NCBI GenBank assembly: GCA_029961685.1
Contig: JARWKL010000010.1
Coordinates: forward strand, 30,778,111 to 30,842,110
Length of the DNA stretch: 64,000 bases
Direction of reading: 5' to 3'
DNA from: Aristolochia californica
Taxonomy: Eukaryota > Streptophyta > Magnoliopsida > Piperales > Aristolochiaceae
Shown here: positions 43,157-56,800 of the stretch, piece by piece
How positions within the stretch are numbered: the stretch's first letter is position 1
How the letters are laid out: each line of letters begins with the position of its first letter
Position numbers and translations under genes: made by a program
The notes under the pieces: model-generated
What the model saw: only the letters and a program-made list of their open reading frames with translations
What the model was told of the DNA's origin: nothing
The model's database searches: none

Positions 43157-43162
43157 AATAAA
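43157..43162 (+). terminator. Candidate poly(A) signal of the phosphatase gene
   Basis: AATAAA about 260 bp after the stop codon, in an AT-rich 3' region. Motif only. Confidence 0.4.
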
Positions 43163-43464
43163 GTATATAAGATGTCTTCCACAGCGGACGTCCGTGCTTA
43201 CAGAAGCATGGTTTAAGTTTTTTCAAAAAAAAATGAGTTGGTTGAGTAATTGATGTCTGCAGCACCTCCTCGCTTCATCTCAATTTCTAAATTTATTGCT
43301 AGGAATGACTATCCATTTTTTTGGACATGAAAGTGTGATGATGCTACATATTGAGTATTTGGTGTTCATTTTAATTGATGAGTATGTCTGATCTGAGCCA
43401 GCAAAGATTTGGAGGTAGAGTTGAAAAATGTTGATAAGCTACTTTGTTTGGGCCTTTGCAACTT

Positions 43465-43625
43465 TGTGGTAATTCCTTGTCAACCTGTTATAACCTGAGA
43501 AGAGAAAGTAGTGAATGTAATAATTGTGGTTTCCTGTCAACCTGGTATAACCTAAGGAGAGAAATTAGTGAATGTAATAATTTTTGTTTCCTGTCAACCT
43601 GATTTTCCCTGAAGGAAAGTAAGTA
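43465..43625 (+). repeat. Three-copy 60-bp tandem repeat downstream of the phosphatase gene
   Basis: Three imperfect copies of a unit containing TTCCTGTCAACCTGGTATAA and 'agtgaatgtaataat', starting at about 43465, 43525 and 43582. The third is incomplete. Non-coding. Confidence 0.8.
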
Positions 43626-44071
43626 GATGAAGCCTCGCTTGAGAGGCTTTTAGAGTTCAAATCTGTTTCATGTTAACTTCAAATCCTCTTGGTAGTAGGG
43701 ATGGATCAGGTACTTCTGCAATTATGAAGGTCATTGGTTGTTTTAAAAAAATGTAGGTCATTGGCTGTTTCAATAAAAAAAAAAAAAAAAAAAAAAAAAC
43801 TAGTCAAAAAGCCATCTGACTTTGTTTTTGTAAGGTGCTGCACCTGATGAAATTCATCAGTAAAGGAATTGATGTTCAAAGTTCTAGCTTATTGGACTAA
43901 GAATGGCAATTCGTGCATCTGACATTCATGTACAGTAGGGCAAAGTTGTGGGCTTTTGCTAAATATGAGACCTCTTGTCTATTAAAGTGGCAGAACGGTC
44001 TAATGTAAGACTCACAATCTTATATTTCTACTGATTACATATATATGAGTCGGTTCACTTGATCGGCTATT

Positions 44072-44291
44072 TTTTATTTTTTTTATGAAAGTGCTTATAT
44101 TGATAACAAGAGGGAAAAATACAAACCTAGCTTTGGGGGCCTGACTCCACAACAAAGTGTTGGAGAGACACACCCGCCTTAGCCTGAGAGTCTGCTAGGT
44201 GATTAGCAGGGCGAGGAATGTGGTTCCATATACAGTTTAAACCAGAAAGTAAATTACAAATTTCATTGAACATATCCCAATGATGCCACGG
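44072..44291 (-). mobile_element. Short LINE 3' end with perfect 13-bp target duplication
   Basis: A 220-bp insertion between two copies of TTGATCGGCTATT (44059-44071 and 44292-44304). On the minus strand it encodes the final RNase H segment of a LINE (CIWNHIPRPANHLADSQAKAG) and ends in an A-rich tail. A classic 5'-truncated LINE insertion. Confidence 0.88.
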
Positions 44292-44304
44292 TTGATCGGC
44301 TATT

Positions 44305-46872
44305 ACTGACATATATTGTACCTCCTCTGGTTTTTTATGCATCCTATTTTCATTTTATTTGCAAGACGTTTTATCAAGAAAGCAGATCATACTATATAAT
44401 GTTCAAGATCCAAGTCTGGTCTAGGTACCCATGACATAAGGATAGTACCTGCCTGTGGTAATCAATGTTGATATTTTCCCTTGTAGCAGTTTGACCACTC
44501 TGTATCAGCTGACTTTTTTTAACAGTAATGCCTGGCACTTATTCTTGGAAGTGTCACCTTATTTATGGGGCATTTACAACAGGTTGACTCTGGAAAGTTC
44601 TTAGTCCTTGATAATGTTGCCTTTGGAATATGATCATTGTTTAGTGCAGAGAGGCTCATCGTTGGCAGCAGAGTGACCCAGCCTTAGGACTGTTATTGTT
44701 TTCTTGTTGTATTCATAATGTCTTTCTCGAAGTTTAATGCATAATAAATACAAAAGCCAAGATTTGCACTTCTGTTATACCTGAGGACAGGAAAGCATTG
44801 TTTATTTAGAACTTGTGGACCAAAAGAAATATATCTGTCATAAAATCCATGCTTTGCTGAATTTGGTATCAGAATTAATAATAATTGTTGAACATTACCA
44901 TAAGTTTCTGGCTTATTTGAGTGAGTCATCTTGTTTTCTAGCGTATTTGAGTTATACCTGCAGGTACCTATAGTCTGCCAGATGATTGCATATGAACCCA
45001 CCACATTTCTGGTTTACTGGTTATCAAAATTGTCATATAGAGTTTTCAGGCAAAGAGACTAATTTCTAAACACTTTACCTTAAAAAAAAAAAAAAAAAGA
45101 AGAGTTATTAGTTTCCCAAGTCAGTGATCATCATCTGTCATCAATTTACCTTGCCCCTATAATGTTATTGTTGGATTGATAAATCTTTTCCCTCCATTTG
45201 AATCTTTGACATACCAGCTCTACCATTAAGTCCACCTATGTCAGCTTTTGTTCGGCCTTTTTCTTGCGATTAGAGTGTCGACATGTCAGAAAAAAATAAG
45301 GGAGTTGAAATGAAATCTTATTTTGTGTTCTTTGCATCTATAGACACTGAGGTTGTATCTAGTCTTGTTTTGCATTTGCATTGGTACCAGTAGCTTCTTG
45401 TTTCATTTTATGCCTTGCCCCTCATCCCAGCCAGTCTTTGTCTTCCATATTATACGATTCTAGTTTGCTTAATTTTGCTTATGATATAAATTTCACTGCC
45501 TTCTTTTTAATATCTAAGAAATAATTTGCTTTTTTAATGTTTTGTATCCTCTCAAGTTTCCTTAACATCACAGCATGTGGAATTATTCTTGTAGCAGGTG
45601 AGTCGGCTTTCCCACAGGCTTGCATCAAGATATACCATTTTTCACAATCAGACCAGTGTATTGATGATACAGAGAGAATGGAATCACAAATGTCATTCAT
45701 CTTATCAAGCAGCTGCACCGTTTGTACTAGATACATTAGGTAAACTATTTTATATAGTTTCGAATCCTAGGCCGAGAGACTTGGAGATTCATAGTTTCTG
45801 TTACAAATGGACAGAAGTGGCTAATGGGTTTTTCCATTTGCTGAATTCCCAGTATCGAAAATGTTGTACTTTGCATTTTTGTAGACATTGGAGAAGATCC
45901 GTTAAATTTGCTGTGTTAGAACAGTTTTCCTTTCATGGCACCCACTAAACCTAGTCTATTGCACTTTACATAATGTGACTAATAACTTGGTTGACCAATC
46001 TGAATTATCTTGGTAATCCAATTGATCCAACCCTTATCCCTTCCACTCAAACCACACACTCTCCCAGGAGGAACTCTTACCCTCAATGTCAACAATTGGG
46101 AACGCAAAAACTCCATCCATGGCACAAGCCTAATCCCACCTCACACTGCAAAATGGCAGTGGGAGAGGGCAGTCTTGGCCCTTTCCCCTTCATATGGATA
46201 GAGAAGATAGGGGGATCTACTCCTGTGAATTTTTTTAAACTTTTAATTTTTAAGAAACTATAGGCCATCATAGCTTATAATCTATGGTTTATAATTCGGC
46301 ATAATTAGCCCAAATTCAAGTGATGATCAAACTAAATTTAACTCCCAAGTTTGGTTATAATTCAACGTAGTTATCCCAAATTCAAGTGATGGTCTAACTA
46401 AATTGACTTCAAACGAACTCGACCGGGTCACTTTTGTCTGATTGGAATTTATAACGTTGCTTCAAGTTCTAAAATTATTTTCTACAATTTAACGAAATAA
46501 TTATTATCATTTTCACAGTAAACAGCTTTAAAGCAATTGGAGAGGGCAAAAATATTTACACACTAGAAATCTCAATTGAGCTAGAGGAGGGAACATTCTA
46601 CAATCATAAAAGGGAATGGCCTCTTCTTTTATTTTTTTATTGTTTTAATTAAGTTACTATATCATTTTGAAAAATTAATAAATATCTAACAATTATATTA
46701 TCTTCCATAAAAAAAATATTTCACTATTTCTTATCCACAATATAATATTCTAATTACTAAATCTTAACATCGAAGGCTTTTGAATAAGGATCGGCTCTAC
46801 AAGATTACCCTGACTTCCCAATATTCACATATTTGATTAAAATACAACTTTAAGAACATCTATTTTAAATAT

Positions 46873-46923
<51 letters not shown>

Positions 46924-47342
46924 AAGGTTTTGTCAAATAAATTCATATATTCTGCAAAATAGAAAATATGTACACCAAACTAATATTCCTTTTTTCTGTT
47001 TATTTTAAGCTTCAGCAGGATTAGTCACCTACCAGTTATATTGTACCTATGTCCTCAATTTTATATATGAACAAGAGTAAAATTCATACAAATTCACTAG
47101 TAATGCAATTTCCCTGAAAATGGTACTTCGAAGAAAATTCCCATTCTAATATGAAATGGCCCAGACGGATTAAAGATGAAAAACCTTTCCTACTCCAATA
47201 TCTAATGAAATACTGTACATGTTACTAACTCGACTCTTAACCAATCGAAATATTTAAAACATTTACAGAAAAAGCTTTCCCACCCACTCATTAAGCTTAC
47301 ACCTCTCCTGGGAAGGATTCCATAAAATCGCTGAATTTCTTT
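44305..47342. other. Intergenic region between the convergent phosphatase and SIZ1 genes
   Basis: Mostly AT-rich and without clear genes. It contains poly(A) at 45080-45097, an exon-like ORF at 45598-45740 (see findings), a 66-bp direct duplication at about 46291-46408 and an (AT)n microsatellite at about 46880-46919. Confidence 0.5.
46880..46919. repeat. (AT)n microsatellite
   Basis: About 20 AT dinucleotides following ATACATACAT. Confidence 0.9.
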
Positions 47343-47742
47343 CTCTATATCTCTCTTTCTATTTTACACTGCAGAAAAGACAACATGAAGCATATAGTGA
47401 GAGCCACAAAAAGGTAGTAAATTAGACTATTTACCCACCGATGGCAAATCCAATCTTTCAAGCAACTCACCGTTCTGCACAACACACTGTCATGATGTGG
47501 GCGACGCCTCGCAGGCACACTTTGGGTGATCACGCTTGGAACTGCCTTCCGTAAAAACAGCAGGAAGATGAGACAAACATGGCCCTTTCCATATACAAGA
47601 GGATGCAGCAGAGTGAGGACGAGGGAAGAACAAGTGATCACCAGAATTCAATCCAATCAGCATGCAGCACTTGGAAATGGATGAGCACTTCTGATGCCGA
47701 ATCAATAAAAAAAAAAGTAACTCGGCTATATTAGCTAGGTAG

Positions 47743-47891
47743 CTAATCAGAATCTGAGTCAATTGATAAGTACAATCTTGGACGTACGGATCTTGGCTGG
47801 CGAGGGTGTGAAAAAGGACCACCTGAACTTTGTCTACTTTGGGCCACAGACTTATCCAACCTTTCTTCATTCATGCTCAAAAGTAATGAAG
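47743..47891 (-). CDS. SIZ1: SIZ1 last exon
   Basis: Acceptor CAG (complement at 47892-47894). It encodes 48 codons ending in the conserved basic/acidic tail [16 protein letters not shown] and TAG (complement at 47743-47745). Confidence 0.93.
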
Positions 47892-50800
47892 CTGAAAAAC
47901 AAAACCAGAAAGAAAAATGTCAAAACTGAGGCTACAGATCTACTTTCAGTAAATCCATGCAGCACTCAAGCCACTCTTAAGATTGTGAAAGAACTCTACT
48001 ACGAAGAATTAAAGGCATCCTAGCAATAGCTAACGTACCAGTATCAGCAAGAGTGTCCATTCTTCCCTCCTTGGATGTAAAATCATGTCTTGAACTGAAG
48101 CCATTTGCAGGTGGGGTAGAATCACTGCCTCCAAGCCTCAGAGAAATCCAGTCCTCCGTGCGTCCAGTAGTGGACATATCAACATTGTCCCTCAGGTCAG
48201 GTTGTGAGACCCCACTAGCTGGCCCCGTGGGAAGAAAGATCTGCAAAGAGGGATCATCACCACAAAATGCCAGAGGATTATCAACCAAACCGCCATTCAT
48301 ATCAGTGCTAGACCGACATCCTGAAGAATTGAGAACCTGAGAACCTGGCCCTAAAGCTGGGTCTGTGCACAAACCGTAGTCATCATTCATTTGTGCAGCA
48401 GAAGTGTGTCGAACTTCAACTAAAGTATCCTGAACATCTGTATCTGTAGCAAAAAGCTGGAAGCCAGGACCTGTCTGAGGACAAGGCGGCAATGACCATA
48501 AAGTTCCAAAATCATCAGTATTGTTGTTAAAGAGACCCGGGCCAGGATTTCCAATTGTATGTAGTCCATGGTCCTCTTGGTAGGGATCAGAAACTCCATG
48601 AGGTGGCACAGGGAAAGATATTCCATTAGCCTCAGGACCACCTGCCTCATAGACAGCTTCTGGAGAAACTAAATGCACATGGTCTTCTTCGGAATCACTT
48701 AGGACAATGACATCTTGATTAAATAATGGAGGTTGCACTGCAGAATCAATTCTGTTAGTAGCACCGTAAGTTGAGTCATAGTTGAGAGGAAATGAATCTA
48801 GCTCATGACCATTGTTCATCGAGAAATCAAATTGACCCCCACCATCTTGATTAACACTATCTTCACCATCTCTATAGCTTCCAGTGGCACTGCTGCTCAT
48901 GGGCACAGCCTTCGAGGTTTCAAATTTTTCACCAGACGACAGAGGCCGCACATCCTCTGGTTTACTAACTTCCCAGAACCCATTGCGGTTTCTTTTCATC
49001 CCCAGTTTTAAAGGTGTAGGTCCATCAGAACCACCTTCTTGTTTAACTTGTCTTAAGAGCTCTGCATCAGGCTTCATTTCAACACCAATGGGAGCACAAG
49101 GAGTACCATCTGGATTGTGCCATTGAGTAAGATCCCTTCGTTCAGTCTCATTCTTGGCACGCCAAGAGCCATCAGGCCTCACTTCAATCTCATTCACATC
49201 TTCTCCACAAGTCCTCATCTAGATCACTCAATATAAAGAAGGCATATCAAATATAACAGTCAAGAAAATGGTCACAAGTCTCAAAAAGATAAATTAATAT
49301 TAGGAAGAGCATACCATACTGGTGATGCACTTGAAATAGGGATCAATGATGATATGCTCGAGTGAATAGTTCTTTAAACAGATAGGGCATTGCCACTGCA
49401 TACAAAAGCACAAAGAGTACTTCACAAAAATAGCAATAAAGAAAATTTCAAGGGTAGAAGGGAAAATAATGACAGTTTTACCTTTCGAGATCGCTGATTA
49501 AGCTCCACAAATGTTTCAAGATCAAAGCAGCCCATGTGGACACAAGGTTTAAACCTGCCGGGGATCCTCATTCTGGACCCACTCATCTATCACAAGTAAA
49601 CAACTTCAGGGTTAAAAAACTACTGGGAGACATAACGTCAGACAGCTATAGCATCACTTACAGGGCACCGAAGATTAACAGTCACTGAATCTGCAACTAC
49701 TTCCAAATCACTGTCACTGTCTGCATTTTCAGCAGTGTTGCCACCACCAATGCAACGACAAACACGAGCAAGTGCTTCTTCAAACTTTTCACCATTGTCC
49801 TTGGGTATCAGACTAAGAACCTGACCATTATGCATAGAAAGTACACCAAGACTGAGTTGTATAAATAGGCTAAGCAAAACAGACAACAAAAAAGAAAAAA
49901 GAAAAAAACAACTATCATTAGACCAATTTGAGATGCAGTCTTGCAACCCCTCAGCTCAGGTGAGATAAAAAAATTTTGGTAAAAACTGGTCACAGACTTC
50001 AAATTTGAGTTGGCTTGCAGTTAATAAGTCCAAGACAAAGAATGGCAGATACACCAAATAAAATACTTTTAAATAATTGATCATTCAACCCAACTATTGG
50101 CTGACTCAAGAGTACAGCTCACAAAGGGTAAAGGATATTAAAGATTACACCACACATACTTAAAGGCTGTGGATTACATCACAAGCTCTACCAATTAGTC
50201 AACATGTTACATTAAGTAAAGGAGAAATGAGAATACCTGTTGAACTGTTCTACGTCTAACAATTTTGACTCCCAAACAGAAAACACGGGCATCACCCGCA
50301 GAAAAAAATATTTTATTGATTCCCTCCCTGCTGCATGCTGTGATCTGCAAAGTGGGAAAAAATTGACAGTTAAAAAACTTAGAGATATAATACTACAAAT
50401 TCGAAACTAAATATTGGTATAGACCTGTTATACACCTCTTCCCAGACTGGTTGTGGATTTCAAATAAGAAGAAGAGCATTCTGGAGCTCTCAAGAGAGCC
50501 AGAAACCAAAAAAAAAAGAATGATACAGCTTGAACATCAATGTCTACCAAATAGAAGCACATACCCAAAAAATACACAAAGCTAGTCAATCAACAAGTGC
50601 AACCTCAAACAAGGTGCAGATGGACAGCACTGCTCCTAGCCAAGGAACCGCTCAGGTGTCATTCACACTTTAGAAGGCTTAAGTCCAAAAACAGTCCAAG
50701 GCCCACATATCTTCAATCTCGTGAACATGCTTCAGTAAGCAACAGAAGAAGTTGATTCATAGCCTTAATTTGATTAGCTTTCAAACTTGTATTTTGGTTT

Positions 50801-53800
50801 AGCCTGCATACCTCTAATTGCAACACTAGATGGGTAATGCAAAAAGGAGAGGCAGGTGGGAAGGCACAGATAAGTGGATTTTGCGACTCTTAGTATAATG
50901 CAAAAGTTGATTTGAAGTATTGAACAATAAGTTAACTGTTAAATATTGAGTAGGGGTATTTTGGTCTTTTATATGTTCTGTACTGTTGGGAGGAGTGTCA
51001 GCAAGATTGGGTGTTGTTAGAAGCCTATGGTCCAGATTGCATGTTATCTGATATGTCATTAGTGAGATAAGGAGTTTTGAACTTTAAGGGGTATCTATGT
51101 AATTGGACTCAGTCACTTAAGTGAGAAATAAATAGAAGAGGGGTATATTTTTTTCCCCATTCAGAACTCTTCTCCTCGCTTTCTTGCTTTATTTTTCTTC
51201 CTTTTCTATCTTTCTCCTACAAGCTTTTATTTTTACTTGGTATTAGAGCAATAAGATCTTATTACCAAGCTTTTCAGGTGTTCTTTCTTCTTTTCTCTAA
51301 GTTACACCTACACTGGAAAAAAAGAATTCCAGGATTCCTTCTAGTTGAAGCTAAAGGTCAGATTTCCCCCTATTTTGTGTCATAATCTCAGGGTTGACGA
51401 CTTGAATTTGCGATTGAGCAATCCTATGAGAAAGTTGTGACCCTAGAGAGTTATATTCTTTCTGATTGTCCCAATTACTGCCTGTGCAGGTCACCAGACC
51501 TGCACCTGTTACCTGCGTCATCTCACTAGATGCCGACATCATCCTTCTTTTCAACAAATTTTAGTATATTGATTGCAATTGTACCTAGCTCATAGAATTG
51601 GATAACTGTGATTGCATTGAAGTTGTTTGTTGGGTTAATTGTTCTGATGTGGGGCCCACATAGCCTACATAAGTATATTGTTGAATTTTTTTTTTTGGGG
51701 ATATGATTATTCTGGTTTAATGTGGCTGATTCAAGTGAAGTATTTACCCCAATTAGAGAGATTGGAAATTCAGCTGGAACGGATACAATTGTAATTACCA
51801 TTACAAAATTGAATGGCCAGAATTACTTAAGTTGGTCCAGATCAGTTCGGATCTATCTTAAGTCGAAGTGGTAGACTACAGAGAAGATCAACCTATTCCA
51901 TATCCCATCTCTAATGATTGGGAAGCAAAAAACAGTCAAGTAATGACTTGGCTTCTCAATAGTATGAAATCCTTAGAAATCAGATTTTGTTTTAAATGTG
52001 TATATAGACTATACAAAACAAGAGAGAAGTACAATCAAACCTAGGATAGGGGGCCTTCCTCCACAACAAAGCATTGGAGTGAAATGTCTGCCTTAGCCTG
52101 AATATCTGCCAAATGGTTGGCAGAGCGAGGAATGTGCTTCCAAGTATAATTCAAAAGGGAAATTAAATTACATATTTTCGAGTACATGTCCCAGTGACAC
52201 CACGGAGGCCTGATGGGGTTTGCACACTAGTTAATGACAACCTTTGAGTCACCTTCAATGCAAAGTGGGCCCGTGAGCCGACTAGAAAAAATTTAAATTC
52301 CGTTTAGCAATCTCGAAAGTTCTACAATTGTGGAGTCGGAGTTACCAAGAGGGCCCACAAAAGAGAAGAGGAGATTAGTATCTACCATCCCTTTACTACT
52401 AATGAGAAGGATTTTCATAAGTAACAACATTAGATTTATCAAGGATCTGAATTTGATGCAATCCAAGAACAATTACTTGCCTCTAATGATGTGCCTTCAC
52501 TTCCTAATGCCTTCAACAGGGTAATGTGCTCAGAAATTTGTTGTGCTAATACCGGTAGCAAAAAAATAAAAGGGTGCTGACACTGCTACCCCTAATAATT
52601 AGCATGTGTCAAATCAGTGAAAGGCCACCTATGGACATGGAGGAGGCCGCAGAGGATGAGACCAAGATAGTTTAGGCTGTGATTGAGACTGAGGTGAGGC
52701 TAAAGGTTACAGTCAATGCATACATTATGGGCCTACCAGCCATTTTTGGTAAATGTTGGGACAAGTTTGGCAGACCAGCATGGGCCAGCTCAACTATTCA
52801 AGACAGCAATGAGCAGTCCAATAGTTGGTATTGTACAGGGTGCCCCTGATGAGCTTCAACAGTTAGCCCAGTGACAAGCTCAATTGACCACATTATCCTC
52901 TACTGCATCTACTGCTCAGCCTACACCTCCTACAACAAATCTTGCTAGTTCAGATACATCTATCTAAGTCATATTTCTTCCTAGATTATTAGCTCATGAG
53001 CATCATCACACATATTAGGTATGTTTTTCTCTTTTCACGAGTCCATCTTCTTTAAGCAAGTTACTCTTGCTGATGGGTCTGTTTCACTTGTTTATGGAGC
53101 AGGTGAGATTCAACCCTCATCCTCCTTGTTATTAAGTTAAATGTAGTATAAGGGCAATTTGGTCATTTTACATAACCTGTATATTTTTGTGATGAGTGCA
53201 GTCATGTTCAGAATATTTAGGTGTGTCTATGGTCCAATTTTTATCGTGTTTAGAAGTGTAGTTAGATAGTCATAAGGAGTTATGTGTAAGAGGTGTAAAT
53301 ATGTAACTTTCTCTCAAAATCACTTAAGTTAATAAAGAAGAGGAGTTGAATTCTGACCCCAACGAGAGCTCTTCTCTATGAACTCTTTCAGCAACTCTCT
53401 TCTCCCTTTTCCTCCTTCCTCTCTTCTCTCATTCTTCTATTTCTCATTAATTCACATGGAATCAGAGGAGTAGGATCCTGATTTCAAGCCCATTGAAGCA
53501 CCTCTTCTTCCTCCTTGCACAAGCATCTTCTTAGAGAAAGGGATTTCAGGATTTTCTATTGACTGAGAGTCAAGGTTTGAGTTTGTGTTCTTTCTCCCAT
53601 AACCCTACGGTTGATTGCTCCTACTGCCCATTGAGCAGTTCTATGTCTGATTAGAGCCCCAAAAGGGTCATTTGACATGGGATTATACCATCTATGGTGT
53701 GCATAGCCCTAGTACTATGTTTGGTGTCTGTGTCACCTCAAGAAGGCTGATTGCAAGCCTATCTTTTGCCATCTTTTTAGTAGTTTATGGCTGCATTCAC

Positions 53801-56800
53801 ACTTATTCCAGGCTTGATGTATGTTGTTAGAGCATCTTTGAATTTCTGGTCAAACCTTAATTTTTGAAGTGGAGCCCACTCAGTCTACCCAGGTATCTAA
53901 GTGTTGTGAAGCTATTGGTTATTGTTTGTGCTTATAACTAATACAGATGAAATAATCACCCTTTCAAGGGAATTAGGAGGTTCAGAAGGGAAGGATATTA
54001 TTCTGATTACTACGAAGAGGTTGAATAGACAAAATTATCTTAGTTGGTCTAAGTCAATTCGTATTTACCTTAAGGCCAAAAGGAAGTCAAAATTTATTAC
54101 AGACGACCCACCAATTCCTATTACAGACGATTGAAAAACAAAGGATAGCCAGGTCATGACGTGGTTACTCAATAGTATGAATTCAAAACTGAAAAATTAG
54201 ATTACGAATTGTGAGACAGCCAAGGAAATGTGGATCTCTTTGGAAGCATTATGTGCACAAGAAAGCAATTTGTCTCTAGTGTATGAATTATTTGCTGAAC
54301 TTTTCAGTCTAAAGCAAGGTGAAAAAACAGTTAACTACTACAATGAGTTACAAAACATTCTACGGGGAATTAGTATGTATCACCCTTTCACTACAGATGA
54401 AACAGAGCATGAAAGCAATAGGAGCAGATGTTGCAAAATTTTAGATGGATTGGGACGAAACTATGACACTTTCAAGGCTCAGTTGCTTGCTTTAGATGAC
54501 ATTCAAACATCATTGAACTACAGTTCTCTCTAGTCAAACAAAAGTAGTAGTTTGTTTGAGATTGTACATTTTATTGTATGGGGATTTTGTCCTGTTCTAG
54601 TATTTTTGGATATAAGTACTTTGTTTCTTCCATTGATGACTTTAGTCGTACTACTTGGGTGTAGCTCCTACGGAATAAATCAAAAGTATTTAATGTATTT
54701 CAAAGTTTTTATAATGAAATCAAAATACGGTTTAATGCATCTCTTTGTACTTTTCAAATTGACAATAGATTGGAATTTATTAATCAAATTTTAATGTTTT
54801 TGGGCTGAATCATGGCATAATTCATCGATCTTCATATTTTCACTCCATAACAAAATGGAGCGACCAAGCATAAAAATCATCATCTTTTGGAAGTTGCATG
54901 CACAATGCTTATTCATATGCGTGTTTCTAAGTCATATTCGAGCAATGCAGTGCTTACTGCATGTTTTCTTATCAACAAGAAGCATTTTTTAGTACTTGGA
55001 GGTAAAATTCCCATATAAAGTTTGATTCCGTCGTCTAATATGTTTCCTCTATCCCCTTGCATTTTTAGGTGCATTTGTTTTGTACATGTTTGGTTCTTCT
55101 ATGGATAAACTATCCTCTCATGTAGTCAAATGTGTTTTTTCTGGGGTAATCTAGGATACAAAAAAGGCATAAATGTTTTTGCTCGTCCACTAGAAAGACA
55201 TTTATATCCATTGATGTGATATTTTTTGAAGATGTTTCTTTCTTCTCTACCTACGATATAAAGTTTACTTCATCCTCCACAGACCCAAGTATAGTTGTTC
55301 CAGCTCCTGTGGAAGATGTTCCTAGCCCACCACAATCAATTACTGCAGAAAAGCCCTTGCAAGTATATCGTCGACGGCAAGCCACTCAGCAAATAGCCAA
55401 AGTTCCCTCTCTCTCGCCTGTTCCAAAATCCTCTCGTCCTACAAATCCTAAGGTAAGTGATTTACATTTCCTATTGCTATTCGCAAGGGTAAACGTGTGT
55501 CCACTCGACATTCATTGTTCAATTATGTGTCATTTGATTTGTTATATATCCAGTACAAACAATTTGCTCTATCTTTGTCTTCCTATACCATTTCTTCTTC
55601 TGTGTAAGATGACCTATATCTTCTTATGCGGGACGAATATGTGATGTGGTGCAAATTTTAATTGTCGTATGCGAAATGAGAGAATGGCGTATTGGAATGA
55701 GAAATAGGAGAATTGAGAAGAATAATTTAGAAGGAGAATAGAGAAGAAAAAAGTAGAAGGGGAAGAAGAAGGAGAAATGGGAGGGAGAGGGAGAGATCCA
55801 AAACAGGGAGGTTTCAAAAATTCATTATCAAAATTGAATTCCACATCCTATTACAGCCTATAAATAACTAAAATTAAAATAGATGAAATCACCATCTGAT
55901 CAAATCCACTAAAATTGGAAAGATAAACTAAATTTAAAATTCAAAATAGATAAGATCGCTATTTGATCAAATCAAGTAATATCAGGAAAGATAGAATAAA
56001 AATAATTTTAACCATAATTGGTGGATCCACTGGGGCCCAATGGGCATATTGGTGTCCCCACCATCTTCTCATTGGAAGCATACTATAGATGTTGAAATGG
56101 AGGCATTACGTGACAGAAAAATGTTGTATTTGTCAGGATGTTGTATTAATTATGTATGTAGATGGTATTTGTCAGAAAGTGATGAAAAGGATATTGAAGA
56201 AGTACAAGATCATCTAGCTAAGCACTTTCAAACTAAAGATATGGATTCATACTTCCTTGGAATAGAAGTTACTCTTAGTAAGGCAAAAGTTATCTTAGAG
56301 TATGTTAATGATAATAGAAATATGGTTTACTATGAGCTAAACTTGTAGAGACACCAATGGAGGTTGGTGATGATTTTCAAGATGAGAGTGGTGATGAACT
56401 TAAAAAAATATATCAAAGGTTAGTTAAGAAGATGATTTATGCTATAGTTACACATCATTTTTTGTAAGAGTGGTGAGTAAGTTCATGCAGTGTCCACGTA
56501 GAGTTCATTGGGAAACTGCTCAAGAAATCTTAAGTACTTAAAAAGATCACCTGAGAAAGGATTGTTTTTTTAGCCTCAGTCATTTAAGGCCTGTTTAGAA
56601 CCCACAAAAAAGAAAAGAAATGGAAGAGAAAGGTATTTTCTGTTGTTAGGCAATAGAGAATCATTGAGAGAAAAGAACATAAGAGACTCTCTCTTAGTTA
56701 ATAAATTTTCTCTCACAAAATGATGGAATTTGGGTGAAAAGAAAAGAAATAGAAACGTGAGAGACGGTCTTAATCATCAAAATTTTAAAATGTTCGTAAT

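Noticed and set aside
47345..47870. Minus-strand ORFs after the SIZ1 C-terminus
   Set aside because: They are in other frames or in the 3' UTR; the true last SIZ1 exon ends at 47743 with the conserved DSDSD tail.
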